From Mesorhizobium sp. M4B.F.Ca.ET.203.01.1.1 (GTDB lineage: Bacteria; Pseudomonadota; Alphaproteobacteria; Rhizobiales; Rhizobiaceae), in the NCBI RefSeq assembly GCF_004791025.1, contig NZ_SRUO01000006.1, forward strand, positions 186,001-250,000: DNA of 64,000 nt. The letters are read 5' to 3'. Below are positions 18,989-28,654 of this stretch, one piece after another. The notes below the pieces were generated by a model that had not been told where the DNA came from, made no database searches, and saw nothing but the letters and a program-made list of their open reading frames with translations. Made by a program: the position numbers and the translations under genes. The stretch's first letter is position 1. Each line of letters opens with the position of its first letter.

Positions 18989-19405
18989 ATGGATTTCTCA
19001 GCGGTGAACTGGCTGGCGGTGGTCGTTGCCGCCGTGGTGGCGTGGCTGTTCGGCGCTGCCTGGTACACGACGCTCAGCAAGCCGTGGCTCAAGGCGGCCA
19101 AGCTCGATCCGGCGACGATGAAACGATCGCCGCTGCCTTTCATCATCTCCTTCATCGCCGAGCTGGTCATGGCATTAGTGCTGAGCCTCGTCGTCGGCGC
19201 GATGACCGGCGGCGAGCCGAGCCTCATCGCCGGGCTGATCTTCGCCTTCGTGCTCTGGCTGGGCTTCGTCGCCACCACGCTGTCGGTCAACCACCGCTAC
19301 GAAGGCTTCGGCTGGGACCTGACGCTGATCGACGCCGGCCACTGGCTGGGCGTGCTGCTCCTCATCGGCGCGGTGATCGGGTGGTTCGGCGCGCCGGCCG
19401 GCTAG
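18989..19405 (+). CDS. DUF1761 membrane protein
   Basis: 138 residues with four hydrophobic segments (about 6-26, 48-68, 75-97 and 113-131). The motif GAAWYTTLSKPWLKA near residue 23 is the hallmark of DUF1761, a family of small inner-membrane proteins of unknown role. The start at 18989 follows GGGAGGGGGG, a strong ribosome site, while the longer frame upstream overlaps the preceding gene. It ends 8 bases before a convergent LysR gene. Confidence 0.82.
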   Translation: MDFSAVNWLAVVVAAVVAWLFGAAWYTTLSKPWLKAAKLDPATMKRSPLPFIISFIAELVMALVLSLVVGAMTGGEPSLIAGLIFAFVLWLGFVATTLSVNHRYEGFGWDLTLIDAGHWLGVLLLIGAVIGWFGAPAG

Positions 19406-19412
19406 GGCGCCA

Positions 19413-20333
19413 TCATGTCGGCGTCTTCGCCGCTTCCTCGATAAGCCATTCGCGAAAGGCGGCGACGCGCGCGTCGTCCTTCACGGCTTCCGGATAAACC
19501 AGGAAATAGGCGAACTCCGGCGCCACCCTGATGCCGAGCTCGAAGGGTCGCACCAGACGCCCTTGCGAAAGGTCGTTGGCGACCATGGCGAAGTCGGCCA
19601 GCGCCACCGCATTGCCGTCGAGCGCCGCCTGCGTGGCATCGGTCGAGGATCCGAAGACAAGCGTGCGGCTATCGTCGAAATCGTCGACGCCGGCCGCGTG
19701 CATCCACATGCTCCAGTTCGGCCACGTCACGCCCTGGCGCGACCAGTCGATATGCGCGAGCGTGTGGCGAAAGAGGTCGCGCGGCTCGTTGAGCGGCGGG
19801 CCGGACGCCAGCAGCGCCGGGCTGCACACCGGGATGATGATGTTGTCGAACAGGCGATGCGCGGCAAGCCCGGGATACTTGCCGGTGCCGAAGCGAATGC
19901 CGATATCGACATCGTCGCGCTCGAAGTCCCTGACATCGTAGGTGATGTCGAAACGCAGCTCGATGCCCGGCTTCTGCTGGCGGAAATCGTCCACGCGACG
20001 CATCAGCCACTTTGTCGCGAACTGGGCGTCGAGCGTCACCTTCAGCAGCGCCGTGCCGCGCGTCATCTTGCGGGCCCGCGACACCGCCCGGTTGAGCAGG
20101 TCGAGCGCGTCGATCGACGCCTCGAACAGGACGTTTCCGGCCTCCGTCAGCCGGATGGTGCGGCTGGTGCGGGTGAACAGCGCAAGGTCGAGCTGGTCCT
20201 CGATCTCCTTGATCTGGTGGCTGACCGCCGCCGGCGTCAGGCCGAGCTCGTCGGCGGCGCGGGTGAAATTGAGGTGCCTGGCCGCCGCTTCGAACGTCCT
20301 CAGCGCACGCGTTCCGGGCAGCAGGCGGGCCAT
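19413..20333 (-). CDS. GcvA-like LysR transcriptional regulator
   Basis: 306 residues from the ATG at 20333, which has GGAG 5 bases upstream; a TTG at 20366 is an inferior start. The winged helix-turn-helix is at about 5-65 (ALRTFEAAARHLNFTRAADELGLTPAAVSHQIKEIE), followed by a GcvA-type effector domain (RRVDDFRQQKPGIELRF through FFLVYPEAV-type sequence to AAFREWLIEEA). It is transcribed divergently from a DUF1127 gene and probably regulates it and/or itself from the shared 130-base region. The inducer is unknown. Confidence 0.88.
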   Translation of the reverse strand: MARLLPGTRALRTFEAAARHLNFTRAADELGLTPAAVSHQIKEIEDQLDLALFTRTSRTIRLTEAGNVLFEASIDALDLLNRAVSRARKMTRGTALLKVTLDAQFATKWLMRRVDDFRQQKPGIELRFDITYDVRDFERDDVDIGIRFGTGKYPGLAAHRLFDNIIIPVCSPALLASGPPLNEPRDLFRHTLAHIDWSRQGVTWPNWSMWMHAAGVDDFDDSRTLVFGSSTDATQAALDGNAVALADFAMVANDLSQGRLVRPFELGIRVAPEFAYFLVYPEAVKDDARVAAFREWLIEEAAKTPT

Positions 20334-20463
20334 TCGATCTCCAAATAAAACTTGATGATCAGACAAGAACTACTCGTTTCCTGTTTATTTTTCAATCCGG
20401 CATGATTGCAGCATCGAAACACTATCAAACCGGATTTGACATCCGGAGAAACCGGATAGAGCC

Positions 20464-20709
20464 ATGACCGAGATCGTTCTGAAGTCCCACACCGCCCTCA
20501 ATTCCCGCTCCGGCATCGCAGTCTGGCTGCGCGCCACCCTCGATTGGCTGCGCCAGGCGCGGGTCGCTGCCCAGCTTCCCCACGAATCCATCGAGGATCT
20601 CTCCGACGAGCTGTTGCGTGACATCGGCGCCGAGCGCCGGGACGTGGCAAAGGCTGTGGACCGGCAGATCCGCGAAATCGGGCTGCTCGGCACCGGCTGG
20701 CAGAAGTGA
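20464..20709 (+). CDS. DUF1127 (YjiS-like) small protein
   Basis: 81 residues. The C-terminal half carries the DUF1127 signature: an Arg-rich amphipathic helix region followed by LPHESIEDLSDELLRDIGAERRDV. Proteins of this family in Agrobacterium, Rhizobium and Rhodobacter are small, strongly regulated, and in some cases affect RNA metabolism and phosphate or carbon uptake. It is divergent from the LysR gene, with a shared promoter region containing repeated CCGGAT/ATCCGG words. A heptanucleotide repeat follows its stop. Confidence 0.85.
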   Translation: MTEIVLKSHTALNSRSGIAVWLRATLDWLRQARVAAQLPHESIEDLSDELLRDIGAERRDVAKAVDRQIREIGLLGTGWQK

Positions 20710-20756
20710 GGCAGTGGGCGGTAGGGATTAGGCAGATAGGGGAAGAGAGCATTTCT

Positions 20757-20807
<51 letters not shown>

Positions 20808-20808
20808 C

Positions 20809-21405
20809 TCACCTCACCACCCTCACCACCGTCCGATCCGACAGCAGCGGCAGCAGCCGCGCCATGGTGCGCGCCGTCACCGCCACGCAGCCTTGGGTCG
20901 GCGTGAAGCCGGGCCGCGCCAGATGGAAGAAGATGGCGCTGCCGCGGCCGCGCCGGCGCGGCGCGATGTTCCAGTCCATCACAAGGCAGGCATCGTAGAG
21001 CCTGTCGGCGCGCCGCATGTGCTCATGGCTGGCGCCATAGGGGATCTTCACCGGGCGATTGTAGTTGCGGTCGTCCGGCACCTCGCACCAGCCGAGGTCG
21101 GGTCCGATCGGGACCATCGCCAGCCGCGTCCGGCGGCCGCCGGAAAAATGATCGTCGCGGAAATAGCCCGACAACAGGCGCATGGCGCCTAGCGGCGTCG
21201 CGCCGTCGCCTTCACGCTTGTTCGCCGAAATGCCGCCGCGTCCCAGGGCGCAGGCAAACACCAGGCTGCCGGCCTGCAGCAGGCCCTGGCTGGGATGGCC
21301 GGGTCTGGCGCGCACGCTGAGCACGGTGAGGCCTTTTGGCAAAATTGCGCCGTCTGCATTGCATGGGCGTTTTTTCTTGTATGATCGTGTCACGGAACAA
21401 ATCAC
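20809..21405 (-). CDS. L,D-transpeptidase family protein, YkuD domain
   Basis: 198 residues. The catalytic motif is SAIFFHLARPG with His161 and TQGCVAV with Cys173. A Gly-rich segment ATPLGAMRLLSGYFRDD matches the shorter COG3786-type YkuD proteins common in rhizobia. No signal peptide is visible in this frame; the N-terminal 25 residues are uncertain and the real start may be near LPKGLTVLSVRA. The family remodels peptidoglycan crosslinks. It is divergent from cenR, with about 85 bases between. Confidence 0.85.
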   Translation of the reverse strand: MICSVTRSYKKKRPCNADGAILPKGLTVLSVRARPGHPSQGLLQAGSLVFACALGRGGISANKREGDGATPLGAMRLLSGYFRDDHFSGGRRTRLAMVPIGPDLGWCEVPDDRNYNRPVKIPYGASHEHMRRADRLYDACLVMDWNIAPRRRGRGSAIFFHLARPGFTPTQGCVAVTARTMARLLPLLSDRTVVRVVR

Positions 21406-21489
21406 TGTGATCGGCTGTTGTGCCGGTCAGCTTCAGCATAAATGGGGGACGGTCAACTGAATATTCTTTTTAAAACAACGGATTGATCC

Positions 21490-22173
21490 ATGACCTCACG
21501 CACCATACTGATCGTCGACGACGATGACGACCTGCGCGGCACGCTCGTCGAGCAACTGGCCCTCTACGAAGAGTTCGACGTCCAGCAGGAAGCGACGGCG
21601 GCAAAAGGCGTCGCCGCGGCGCGCGGCGGCCTCGTCGACCTCCTGATCATGGATGTCGGCCTGCCCGACATGGATGGGCGCGAGGCGGTGAAGATCCTGC
21701 GCAAGGGCGGCTACAAGGCGCCGATCATCATGCTGACCGGACACGACACCGATTCCGACACCATTCTCGGTCTCGAGGCCGGCGCCAACGACTATGTGAC
21801 CAAGCCGTTCCGCTTCGCCGTGCTGCTTGCCCGCATCCGCGCGCAACTGCGCCAGCATGAGCAGAGCGAGGACGCCACCTTCTCGGTCGGCCCCTATACC
21901 TTCAAGCCAAGCCAGAAGCTGCTGATCGACCAGCGCGGCGCCAAGGTGCGGCTGACCGAAAAGGAGGCTTCGATCATCAAGTACCTCTATCGCGCCGAAC
22001 AGAAGGTGGTGACGCGCGACGTGCTTCTGGAAGAAGTCTGGGGCTACAATTCAGGCGTCACCACGCACACGCTGGAAACCCATGTCTACCGGCTGCGCCA
22101 GAAGATCGAGCGCGATCCTTCCAATGCCGAAATTCTTGTGACAGAAAGCGGCGGCTACAAGCTGGTTCCTTAA
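21490..22173 (+). CDS. cenR: OmpR-family response regulator, CenR/OtpR-like
   Basis: 227 residues. The receiver domain has acidic Asp10/Asp11, the phosphoacceptor Asp55 (LLIMDVGLPDMDG), Thr83 and Lys105. The C-terminal winged-helix domain (about 130-227) ends ETHVYRLRQKIERDPSNAEILVTESGGYKLVP. Sequence and neighbourhood match CenR (OtpR in Brucella), which controls cell envelope and division in alphaproteobacteria; in Brucella it is also followed by a cyclic-nucleotide-binding protein, as here. The cognate kinase gene is not in the window. The symbol rests on recall. Confidence 0.85.
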   Translation: MTSRTILIVDDDDDLRGTLVEQLALYEEFDVQQEATAAKGVAAARGGLVDLLIMDVGLPDMDGREAVKILRKGGYKAPIIMLTGHDTDSDTILGLEAGANDYVTKPFRFAVLLARIRAQLRQHEQSEDATFSVGPYTFKPSQKLLIDQRGAKVRLTEKEASIIKYLYRAEQKVVTRDVLLEEVWGYNSGVTTHTLETHVYRLRQKIERDPSNAEILVTESGGYKLVP

Positions 22174-22266
22174 ACTTTTCATGATCCGATGAGCGGTCAG
22201 GGCGGGACCGCTTCGGAAGCGATCCTGGTGCTGGAGGGTGGTTGGATCGGCTCCGAAGCGCATCGG

Positions 22267-22356
22267 CCAAAAATCGGAATCGATTTTTGGCGAGCACGAT
22301 GCGTAGACTCAAGGATGTTGGAGCGTCCTTGCGCGTTCTGGAGGACGCGGCGCTCC
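22267..22356. repeat. Palindromic intergenic element between cenR and the cyclic-nucleotide-binding gene
   Basis: A perfect 10-bp inverted repeat with a 4-base loop (CCAAAAATCG, GAAT, CGATTTTTGG; 22267-22290) is followed by a second imperfect hairpin in which GGAGCG and GCGTCC at 22320-22328 pair with GGACGC and CGCTCC at 22343-22356. I recall near-identical intergenic sequences (ending in a GCACGATGCGTAGA segment and a GGACGC hairpin) as a dispersed repeat in Mesorhizobium. It may attenuate or stabilise the cenR mRNA. Confidence 0.6.
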
Positions 22357-22395
22357 AAGGGAGGGACTGGACTGACCGCTCGGGGACATAGCTAG

Positions 22396-22851
22396 ATGGC
22401 GCTGGATGACGACATCCGCATCCTGTCCGCCGTGACGCTCTTCGAGGGCTTCACGCAGGAGCAGTTGCGCCTGCTCGCCTTCGGCGCCGAAACCACCCTG
22501 CTGCAGGCGGACCACAAGCTCTACCGCGAGGATGACGTGGCTGACTCCGCCTATATCGTGGTCAGCGGCCGCATCGTCCTCTATCGCGAGCAGAGCGGCG
22601 AGCGCATCCCGATCGGCACGGCTGGTCCGGGCACCATGCTGAGCGAGCTGGCGCTGATTGCCGATACCAACCGGCTGACCAGCGCATCGGCCGCGGTCGA
22701 TTCGGAGGTGATCCGGCTCAGTCGCAAGATGTTCCGCCGCATCCTGGAAGAATATCCGGAGATTGCGGTGCTGTTGCACGAGCGCATCCTCGAGGAATTC
22801 CAGCAGATGATCAGCCGCATCGAAAAGCTCGGCCCGCGGTTCACCGAGTAA
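22396..22851 (+). CDS. Cyclic-nucleotide-binding domain protein
   Basis: 151 residues, essentially one CRP-type cNMP-binding domain: VTLFEGFTQEQLRLLAF, LYREDDVADSAYIVVSGRIVLY and the phosphate-binding cassette region GPGTMLSELALIADTNRLTSASA, followed by a helix. No DNA-binding helix-turn-helix is present, so it is not a CRP regulator. It resembles the protein annotated as a cAMP-dependent kinase regulatory subunit next to otpR in Brucella. The cassette has Glu in the SEL position and Arg in NRLTSA, so nucleotide binding is plausible. It follows cenR after 220 bases that include a repeat element. Confidence 0.82.
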   Translation: MALDDDIRILSAVTLFEGFTQEQLRLLAFGAETTLLQADHKLYREDDVADSAYIVVSGRIVLYREQSGERIPIGTAGPGTMLSELALIADTNRLTSASAAVDSEVIRLSRKMFRRILEEYPEIAVLLHERILEEFQQMISRIEKLGPRFTE

Positions 22852-22986
22852 GCCAACAGCGCCGGCGTTGATCGCCTGGACCCGAGAGGCGAGGTTCCGT
22901 TGACAGGCAAAAGGCGAAATCCTACAGGACCTGTAGGGCGGGCCGCGTCGGCACCGCCACCACCAAGCTCCTGGGGGGAGCGAGGC

Positions 22987-24078
22987 ATGCTGCCAGCGCG
23001 GTACGAGACGATTATCTTGTATTCACGCAAGGATGCGTTCGGCGACGGCTTGCTTAGAATCCCGGCCTTGCGGGCCGCGAGAACGGCATTTCCCGACAGT
23101 TTGCTCGTATACGGAAGCACCGAGACATCCACTCTCGCGGATGCTCTCAACGGCCATGTCCGCCACCTGGTCGACGCGATTAGTGTAGAGACGCCGCTGG
23201 CGCATCTGGTCGCCGGCCACCGCAAGGCCCAGCAGCGAGTGGCCGTTGTCGATTTCCGTATCGTGGCGCCTTGGCTGGTTCAAACCTGGGCGTCGCTGAT
23301 CGGCCGCGGCATCGTCTATGAAGCAAACTTTCCGGCTTTCGCCCTTTCCTTGCCCCCCCGCCATAGACCCGAGGCACGACCCGAGCACAATGCATGGCGC
23401 TACCACCGCCTTGTCGAACGTCTTGCCGGGAAGCGGCTGCCTTTCGATCATCGCCTGGAGCCGACGCCGGCCGCGCGTGCGGCGGCCAGGAGCCTGGCGG
23501 GCGGCAGCCAGGCGCCATTGATCATTGTCGCGGCCCATGGCGATGGCAACAAGCGAATGACAGCGGATCAGGTCGTCGCGATATCCGACGCCATGATCAG
23601 CGATGGCGCCAACCTTATCTATGTGAAAACGCCAGGTGTCGGCCCCGATAGTGCCGAACTGGTTCGACGAGTGCCGAAATTGCAGCTTGTCGATTCCGGC
23701 ACCGCGCCGGATATCGCCGTCAGCGACATCCTGCTCGCGCTCGGGGAGCTTGCCGATCTTTACATTGGCGCCGAGGGCGGTACTGCGCATCTGATGGCCA
23801 CGGTGATGACGCCGATGGTCATGGTCAACAGCGGTGCCAACATGGCGCGCTGGAGGCCGCTTTCGAACAGTGTGGACATGGTCGAGGCACGCCAGGCAAG
23901 TCCAACCGGCCTGGTCGCCAATGTCCCGCCGCCGAAGATCATCGAGGCTGCCCGCCGGATGTTGGCGACGCGCCGTCGCGATCATCCCAGTCTGCTGGCT
24001 CATGTCGACACGACGGAATATCTGTCCGCCCAACGGCTCGACGCGCCTCGCGTTTACCCGTCCGCCGGCGGCCTTTAG
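22987..24078 (+). CDS. Glycosyltransferase family 9 (heptosyltransferase-like)
   Basis: 363 residues from the ATG at 22987, preceded by a GGGGGGAGCGAGG ribosome site. The N-terminus KDAFGDGLLRIPALRAARTAFP is the GT9 acceptor-side motif, and LYIGAEGGTAHLMATVMTPMVMV matches the C-terminal nucleotide-sugar site (usual form GxxGGxxH). GT9 enzymes add heptose or other sugars to lipopolysaccharide core or other glycans; the substrate cannot be read here. An ATG at 22900 would extend it by 29 residues of unlikely sequence. Its stop codon overlaps that of xthA on the other strand. Confidence 0.8.
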   Translation: MLPARYETIILYSRKDAFGDGLLRIPALRAARTAFPDSLLVYGSTETSTLADALNGHVRHLVDAISVETPLAHLVAGHRKAQQRVAVVDFRIVAPWLVQTWASLIGRGIVYEANFPAFALSLPPRHRPEARPEHNAWRYHRLVERLAGKRLPFDHRLEPTPAARAAARSLAGGSQAPLIIVAAHGDGNKRMTADQVVAISDAMISDGANLIYVKTPGVGPDSAELVRRVPKLQLVDSGTAPDIAVSDILLALGELADLYIGAEGGTAHLMATVMTPMVMVNSGANMARWRPLSNSVDMVEARQASPTGLVANVPPPKIIEAARRMLATRRRDHPSLLAHVDTTEYLSAQRLDAPRVYPSAGGL

Positions 24079-24881
24079 TCCAGGTCGAACCTGGCAATCA
24101 CCGGCACATGGTCCGACGGCCGCTCCCAGCCGCGCGCCGGGCGCAGGATCTCATAACCGGTGAAGTGGTCCACCAGGTTCGGCGACGACCACACATGGTC
24201 GAGCCGCCGGCCGCGGTCCGACGCTTCCCAGTCCTGCGCGCGGTAGCTCCACCAGGTGTAAAGTTTCTGCTCGGCAGGCACGTTGAGCCGCATCAGGTCG
24301 ACCCAGTCGCCGGCGCGCCGCATCGCTTCGAAGCTCTCGGTCTCCACCGGCGTGTGGCTGACCACCTTGAGCAGCTGCTTGTGCGACCAGACATCGTGCT
24401 CCAGCGGCGCGATGTTGAGATCACCGACCAGGACCGAGCCGGACAGCGCGTCATGCTCGGCCCGCACGCCGTTCATCTCGGCGACGAAGTCGAGCTTGTG
24501 CCTGAACTTGCGGTTGATCTCCGGGTCGGGCTCGTCGCCGCCGGCCGGCACATAGAAATTGTGCAGCAGGATCGACTTGCCGCCGGCGCTTACCCTGACC
24601 GACAGGTGCCGGCTGTCGTCGATCTCGCAGAAGCGGCGCTTCTCGACCAGCTCGATCGGCCGCCGCGCCACCGTGGCCACCCCGTGATAGCCCTTCTGGC
24701 CGTGGAAGGCGATGTGCTCGTAGCCGAGCTTGCGGAAGGCCTTTTCGGGAAACAGCTCGTCCGGGACCTTCGTCTCCTGCAGGCAGAGCACGTCCGGCGC
24801 ATGCTCCACGAGCAGGCGCTCGACGATCGGCATGCGCAGGCGTACCGAGTTGATGTTCCAGGTGGCGATGGAAAAGGGCAT
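24075..24881 (-). CDS. xthA: Exodeoxyribonuclease III
   Basis: 268 residues from the ATG at 24881. It is an AP endonuclease/3'-exonuclease of the exonuclease III family, used in base excision repair. Motifs are complete: TWNINSVR, CLQETKV with the metal-binding Glu, YHGVATV, VGDLNIAP with catalytic Asp/Asn, LDHVWSS and PSDHVPV. The longer open frame upstream is not family sequence. It lies downstream of lolA on the same strand (115-base gap) and overlaps the stop of the GT9 gene (24075-24078). Confidence 0.95.
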   Translation of the reverse strand: MPFSIATWNINSVRLRMPIVERLLVEHAPDVLCLQETKVPDELFPEKAFRKLGYEHIAFHGQKGYHGVATVARRPIELVEKRRFCEIDDSRHLSVRVSAGGKSILLHNFYVPAGGDEPDPEINRKFRHKLDFVAEMNGVRAEHDALSGSVLVGDLNIAPLEHDVWSHKQLLKVVSHTPVETESFEAMRRAGDWVDLMRLNVPAEQKLYTWWSYRAQDWEASDRGRRLDHVWSSPNLVDHFTGYEILRPARGWERPSDHVPVIARFDLD

Positions 24882-24997
24882 GCGGCGGGTCCGGCAAGAG
24901 GTCGCCGAACTACTGCCAGCCGCCAGCCATAAAAACAAGCCGGCGACAACCACCGAGGCTGGCGCCGCCGCTCGCAAGAGCACTAAGACGAAGGAAG

Positions 24998-25672
24998 TTA
25001 TCTTGTCTTGGTATTCAACTCGCGGTTCGCCGTATAGTCGATGGCGAACGTATCGGGCGCGAAGCTGACGCCTTCCTTGACGTTGAAGATCATCACCGTC
25101 GTGTCCTTGCCCTGCGCGTCGGTGATGGTCCACTGGCGCAGTTCATAGGATTTCGGATCGAACATCATGGTGATCCTGGCATTGCCGAACACCGATTTGT
25201 CGGAGAGCTGGATCGTGGTCAGGTCGTCCTCTTCCTTGACGCTTTTCACCCGTCCGCCCGAGAGATCGATCCGGTCGTCGAGCAGAAGCTTCAGCGGCGT
25301 CTTCGACAGCGGGTAGAGGTCGGAGGTGTTGAGCTTCTTGTTGAGGATGACCACCGACTTGCCGTCGGAGATGACCCGGAAATTCGACGATCCGTCATAG
25401 TTGAAACGGATCTTGCCCGGCCGTTCGAGGAAGAACTTGCCGCCGGTCTGTTCGCCCTTCGGCCCGAACTGCACAAACTCGCCGCTCATCGATTTGACCG
25501 ACGAGAAGTGGTCGGCGATCTTCTGCGCCGCCGGCGGAATCGCCGCCTGCGCCGACGCCAGAAGCTGGAACCCAGGTATGACATTGACGCTTGCCGCGCC
25601 GGCGAGCACGAGGCCGAGGCCAAGCACTTGGCGGCGATTCGGGGCGAAAGGTGCGTTTTTCATGCCGGTCAC
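24998..25672 (-). CDS. lolA: LolA-like outer-membrane lipoprotein carrier protein
   Basis: 224 residues. The N-terminus has a twin-arginine type signal (NRRQVLGLGLVLAGAAS) ending near SAQA at about 43. The mature part has the LolA pattern: IADHFSSVKSMSGEFVQFGPKG, GKFFLERPGKIRFNYDG and a series of beta strands. LolA carries lipoproteins across the periplasm from LolCDE to the outer membrane. It lies just downstream of ftsK on the same strand (133-base gap), the usual rhizobial arrangement ftsK-lolA-xthA. Confidence 0.92.
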   Translation of the reverse strand: MTGMKNAPFAPNRRQVLGLGLVLAGAASVNVIPGFQLLASAQAAIPPAAQKIADHFSSVKSMSGEFVQFGPKGEQTGGKFFLERPGKIRFNYDGSSNFRVISDGKSVVILNKKLNTSDLYPLSKTPLKLLLDDRIDLSGGRVKSVKEEDDLTTIQLSDKSVFGNARITMMFDPKSYELRQWTITDAQGKDTTVMIFNVKEGVSFAPDTFAIDYTANRELNTKTR

Positions 25673-25805
25673 TCTCTGATTCGATGGTGTCGCAGTCTCT
25701 GGGCCCCCAGTTAGGCTTAAGTTTGGCGCTTCCAGTGACGCTCCGTCGCTTCAACGCGCCGAAAGGTTCAAGGTTGCCGGTACCGGGTCGATGGGCGCCG
25801 GAACC

Positions 25806-28466
25806 CTAGAACTTGTCGTCCTCGGTCGGCACCAGTATCTCGCGTTTTCCCGCGTGATTGGCCGGACCGACAATGCCTTCCTTCTCCATCTTCTCGATGA
25901 TCGAGGCGGCGCGGTTATAGCCGATGCCGAGCCGCCGCTGGATGTAGCTGGTCGAGGCCTTGCCGTCGCGCAGCACCACTGCCACCGCCTGGTCGTAGGG
26001 GTCGTCGGAATCGTCGAAATTGCCGCCGCCACCGCCGCCTGAACCGCCCTTGCCGGACGCCTCCTCCTCGTCCTCGTCGTCATCCTCGGTGATGGCGTCG
26101 AGATATTCCGGCACGCCCTGCAGCTTAAGATGCGCAACGACGCGCTCGACCTCGTCGTCGGAGACAAACGGTCCGTGCACGCGCTGGATGCGGCCGCCGC
26201 CGGCCATGTAGAGCATGTCGCCCATGCCGAGCAGCTGTTCGGCGCCCTGTTCGCCAAGGATGGTGCGGCTGTCGATCTTCGACGTCACCTGGAAGGAGAT
26301 GCGAGTCGGGAAATTGGCCTTGATCGTGCCGGTGATGACGTCGACCGAGGGGCGCTGCGTGGCCATGATGACGTGGATGCCGGCGGCGCGCGCCATCTGC
26401 GCCAGGCGCTGCACCGCGCCTTCGATGTCCTTGCCAGCAACCATCATCAGGTCGGCCATCTCGTCGATGATGACGACGATGTAGGGCATCGGCTCGAGAT
26501 CGAGATCCTCGGTCTCGTAGATCGCCTCGCCGGTCTGGCGGTCGAAGCCGGTCTGCACGGTGCGCGAGATCTTCTCGCCCTTCTTCTCGGCTTGCTGGAC
26601 GCGCGCGTTGAAGCCGTCGATGTTGCGCACGCCGACCTTCGACATCTTGCGGTAGCGGTCCTCCATCTCGCGCACGGTCCATTTCAGCGCCACCACCGCC
26701 TTCTTCGGATCGGTGACGACCGGCGTCAGAAGGTGCGGGATGCCGTCATAGACGGAGAGTTCGAGCATCTTCGGGTCGATCATGATCAGCCGGCACTCCT
26801 GCGGCGTCAGCCGGTAGAGCAGCGACAGGATCATGGTGTTGATGGCGACCGACTTGCCCGAGCCGGTGGTGCCGGCGACCAGCACGTGCGGCATTTTGGC
26901 GATGTCGACGATGACCGCCTCGCCATTGATGGTCTTGCCAAGCGCCAGCGCCAGCTTCGCCTTGGTGGTCTCGAAATCGCGGCTCGCCATGATCTCCCTG
27001 AGATAGACCGTCTCGCGCTTGGCGTTGGGCAGCTCGATGCCGATGGCGTTGCGCCCGGGCACCACCGCGACGCGGCAGGCGATCGCGCTCATCGAGCGCG
27101 CGATGTCGTCGGACAGGCCTATGACGCGCGACGACTTGATGCCGGGCGCCGGCTCGAGTTCATACAGCGTGACGACCGGCCCCGGCCGCACATGGATGAT
27201 CTCGCCCTTGACGCCGAAATCCTCGAGCACGCCCTCGAGCAGCCGCGCATTCTGCTCCAGCGCGTCCTTGGAGAGGCTGGCGTCGCGCACGACGTTCTTC
27301 GGCTCCGACAGGAAATGCAGCGACGGCATCTCGAACATGTCCGAGCCGATCAGCGAGGTCTGCGCCTCGCGCTGGACACGCGCGCCCGGCACCGGGCGCG
27401 CCGCCGGCGCCTCGACGCGGGTGGCGGCATCGGAGCGGAAATTCTGCACCTTCGGCGCGGCGCGGCGCGGGGCCCGCGCCTCGTCGGCGAAATCCATGTC
27501 CTCGTCCTCGTCATTGTCGAAGACGTCGTCATCGTCGGGATCGACCGAGACGCTGCGGTCGTTGACCATGGCGGCGAAGAATTCAGGCTCGACGCGGGCG
27601 CGGCCGCCCGGACTCATCCGCGACTCGGCGAATTCGGCCGATTCGACACGCTCGGCGGCACGACGCCAGGCGCTGGCGCGCGGCTCCATCTCCGGCTCGT
27701 ACTCGTCGCGCTCCTGCTGGCGGCGCGCGGCGCGGCGATGCATCCAGGCCCTGAACGACAACCACCAATGGGTGATCGCGCCGAGCGCCAGTATGCCTTC
27801 GTCGCCCTCGTCCTCATCCTCGTCGAAGAGCAAGTTGTCCTGCTCGCGCGGGTCGGGCTCGGCGGCGCGCTCCATGACGGCAAAGCCGTTCTTGCGGGCG
27901 AGCAGCGCCGAGCCATAGGCGAACAGCCAGAGCGCCGGCGCAGCAAGGATAACCGCGATAATGCTGGCAAAGAGACCTTTGGGATATCCGCCGACAGCGA
28001 TCCCGGGAATCTTCAGCACCATGTCGCCGAACACGCCACCGAGGCCGGTCGGCAGTGGCCAGGTCTTGGGCGGCGTCACGCAGCCGGCGATCGCGGCCGC
28101 CAGCAGCGCGAAGCCGAACCAGGCGAGCCCGCGTTTCGGCAGCCGGTCGACGCCGCGCGCCGAAAACAGCAGGAAACCCCAGATCACTGCCGGCACCAGG
28201 GCCGCGACGGCGGCAAGCCCGAAGAACTGCATGGCGAGGTCTGAGAACACCGCACCGGCATAGCCCATCGCGTTGGTGACGATGTTGTCGGTGGCATGCG
28301 AGAAGCTCGGATCGGCGACGTTCCAGGTGGCGAGACTGGCGACGCCGAAGGCGACGAGCACGAACAGGCCGGCGCCGACCAGCCGGCCGAGCTGGCGCCG
28401 CGCGAATGCCTGGATGCCGTGCCCCGTATCGGTCAGCGCGAGCGGTGCTGAAGCCCCTGAACGCAT
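25806..28466 (-). CDS. ftsK: DNA translocase FtsK
   Basis: 886 residues. It pumps chromosome ends at the septum and helps resolve dimers at dif. The N-terminal domain has four membrane segments (about 30-190), followed by an acidic/Arg-rich linker (about 200-400). The motor domain includes Walker A GTTGSGKS near residue 532 and Walker [14 protein letters not shown] near 665. The C-terminal gamma domain (about 820-886, [39 protein letters not shown]) recognises KOPS-type polar DNA sequences. Length and order are normal for alphaproteobacteria. Confidence 0.97.
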   Translation of the reverse strand: MRSGASAPLALTDTGHGIQAFARRQLGRLVGAGLFVLVAFGVASLATWNVADPSFSHATDNIVTNAMGYAGAVFSDLAMQFFGLAAVAALVPAVIWGFLLFSARGVDRLPKRGLAWFGFALLAAAIAGCVTPPKTWPLPTGLGGVFGDMVLKIPGIAVGGYPKGLFASIIAVILAAPALWLFAYGSALLARKNGFAVMERAAEPDPREQDNLLFDEDEDEGDEGILALGAITHWWLSFRAWMHRRAARRQQERDEYEPEMEPRASAWRRAAERVESAEFAESRMSPGGRARVEPEFFAAMVNDRSVSVDPDDDDVFDNDEDEDMDFADEARAPRRAAPKVQNFRSDAATRVEAPAARPVPGARVQREAQTSLIGSDMFEMPSLHFLSEPKNVVRDASLSKDALEQNARLLEGVLEDFGVKGEIIHVRPGPVVTLYELEPAPGIKSSRVIGLSDDIARSMSAIACRVAVVPGRNAIGIELPNAKRETVYLREIMASRDFETTKAKLALALGKTINGEAVIVDIAKMPHVLVAGTTGSGKSVAINTMILSLLYRLTPQECRLIMIDPKMLELSVYDGIPHLLTPVVTDPKKAVVALKWTVREMEDRYRKMSKVGVRNIDGFNARVQQAEKKGEKISRTVQTGFDRQTGEAIYETEDLDLEPMPYIVVIIDEMADLMMVAGKDIEGAVQRLAQMARAAGIHVIMATQRPSVDVITGTIKANFPTRISFQVTSKIDSRTILGEQGAEQLLGMGDMLYMAGGGRIQRVHGPFVSDDEVERVVAHLKLQGVPEYLDAITEDDDEDEEEASGKGGSGGGGGGNFDDSDDPYDQAVAVVLRDGKASTSYIQRRLGIGYNRAASIIEKMEKEGIVGPANHAGKREILVPTEDDKF

Positions 28467-28654
28467 GCCTCTTCCCCGTCTGTAGGTGCCTGGCCGGACG
28501 CATGACGCAGGCCGGCAGATTCGGATGACAGACTATCGGTGGGAAGGTTAAGGGCGCATTAACTATAAGAAGTTGAGACGACTCCGGCGCTTTACCGGCG
28601 GTTGAATTGCGACTCCCGGTCTCGCGGCCCTTCGGCAGTCTGGCCCGCGGATTC

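Noticed and set aside
26130..28244. A 704-codon open frame on the plus strand opposite ftsK
   Set aside because: It lies entirely within ftsK, is His/Asp/Arg rich and has no family pattern.
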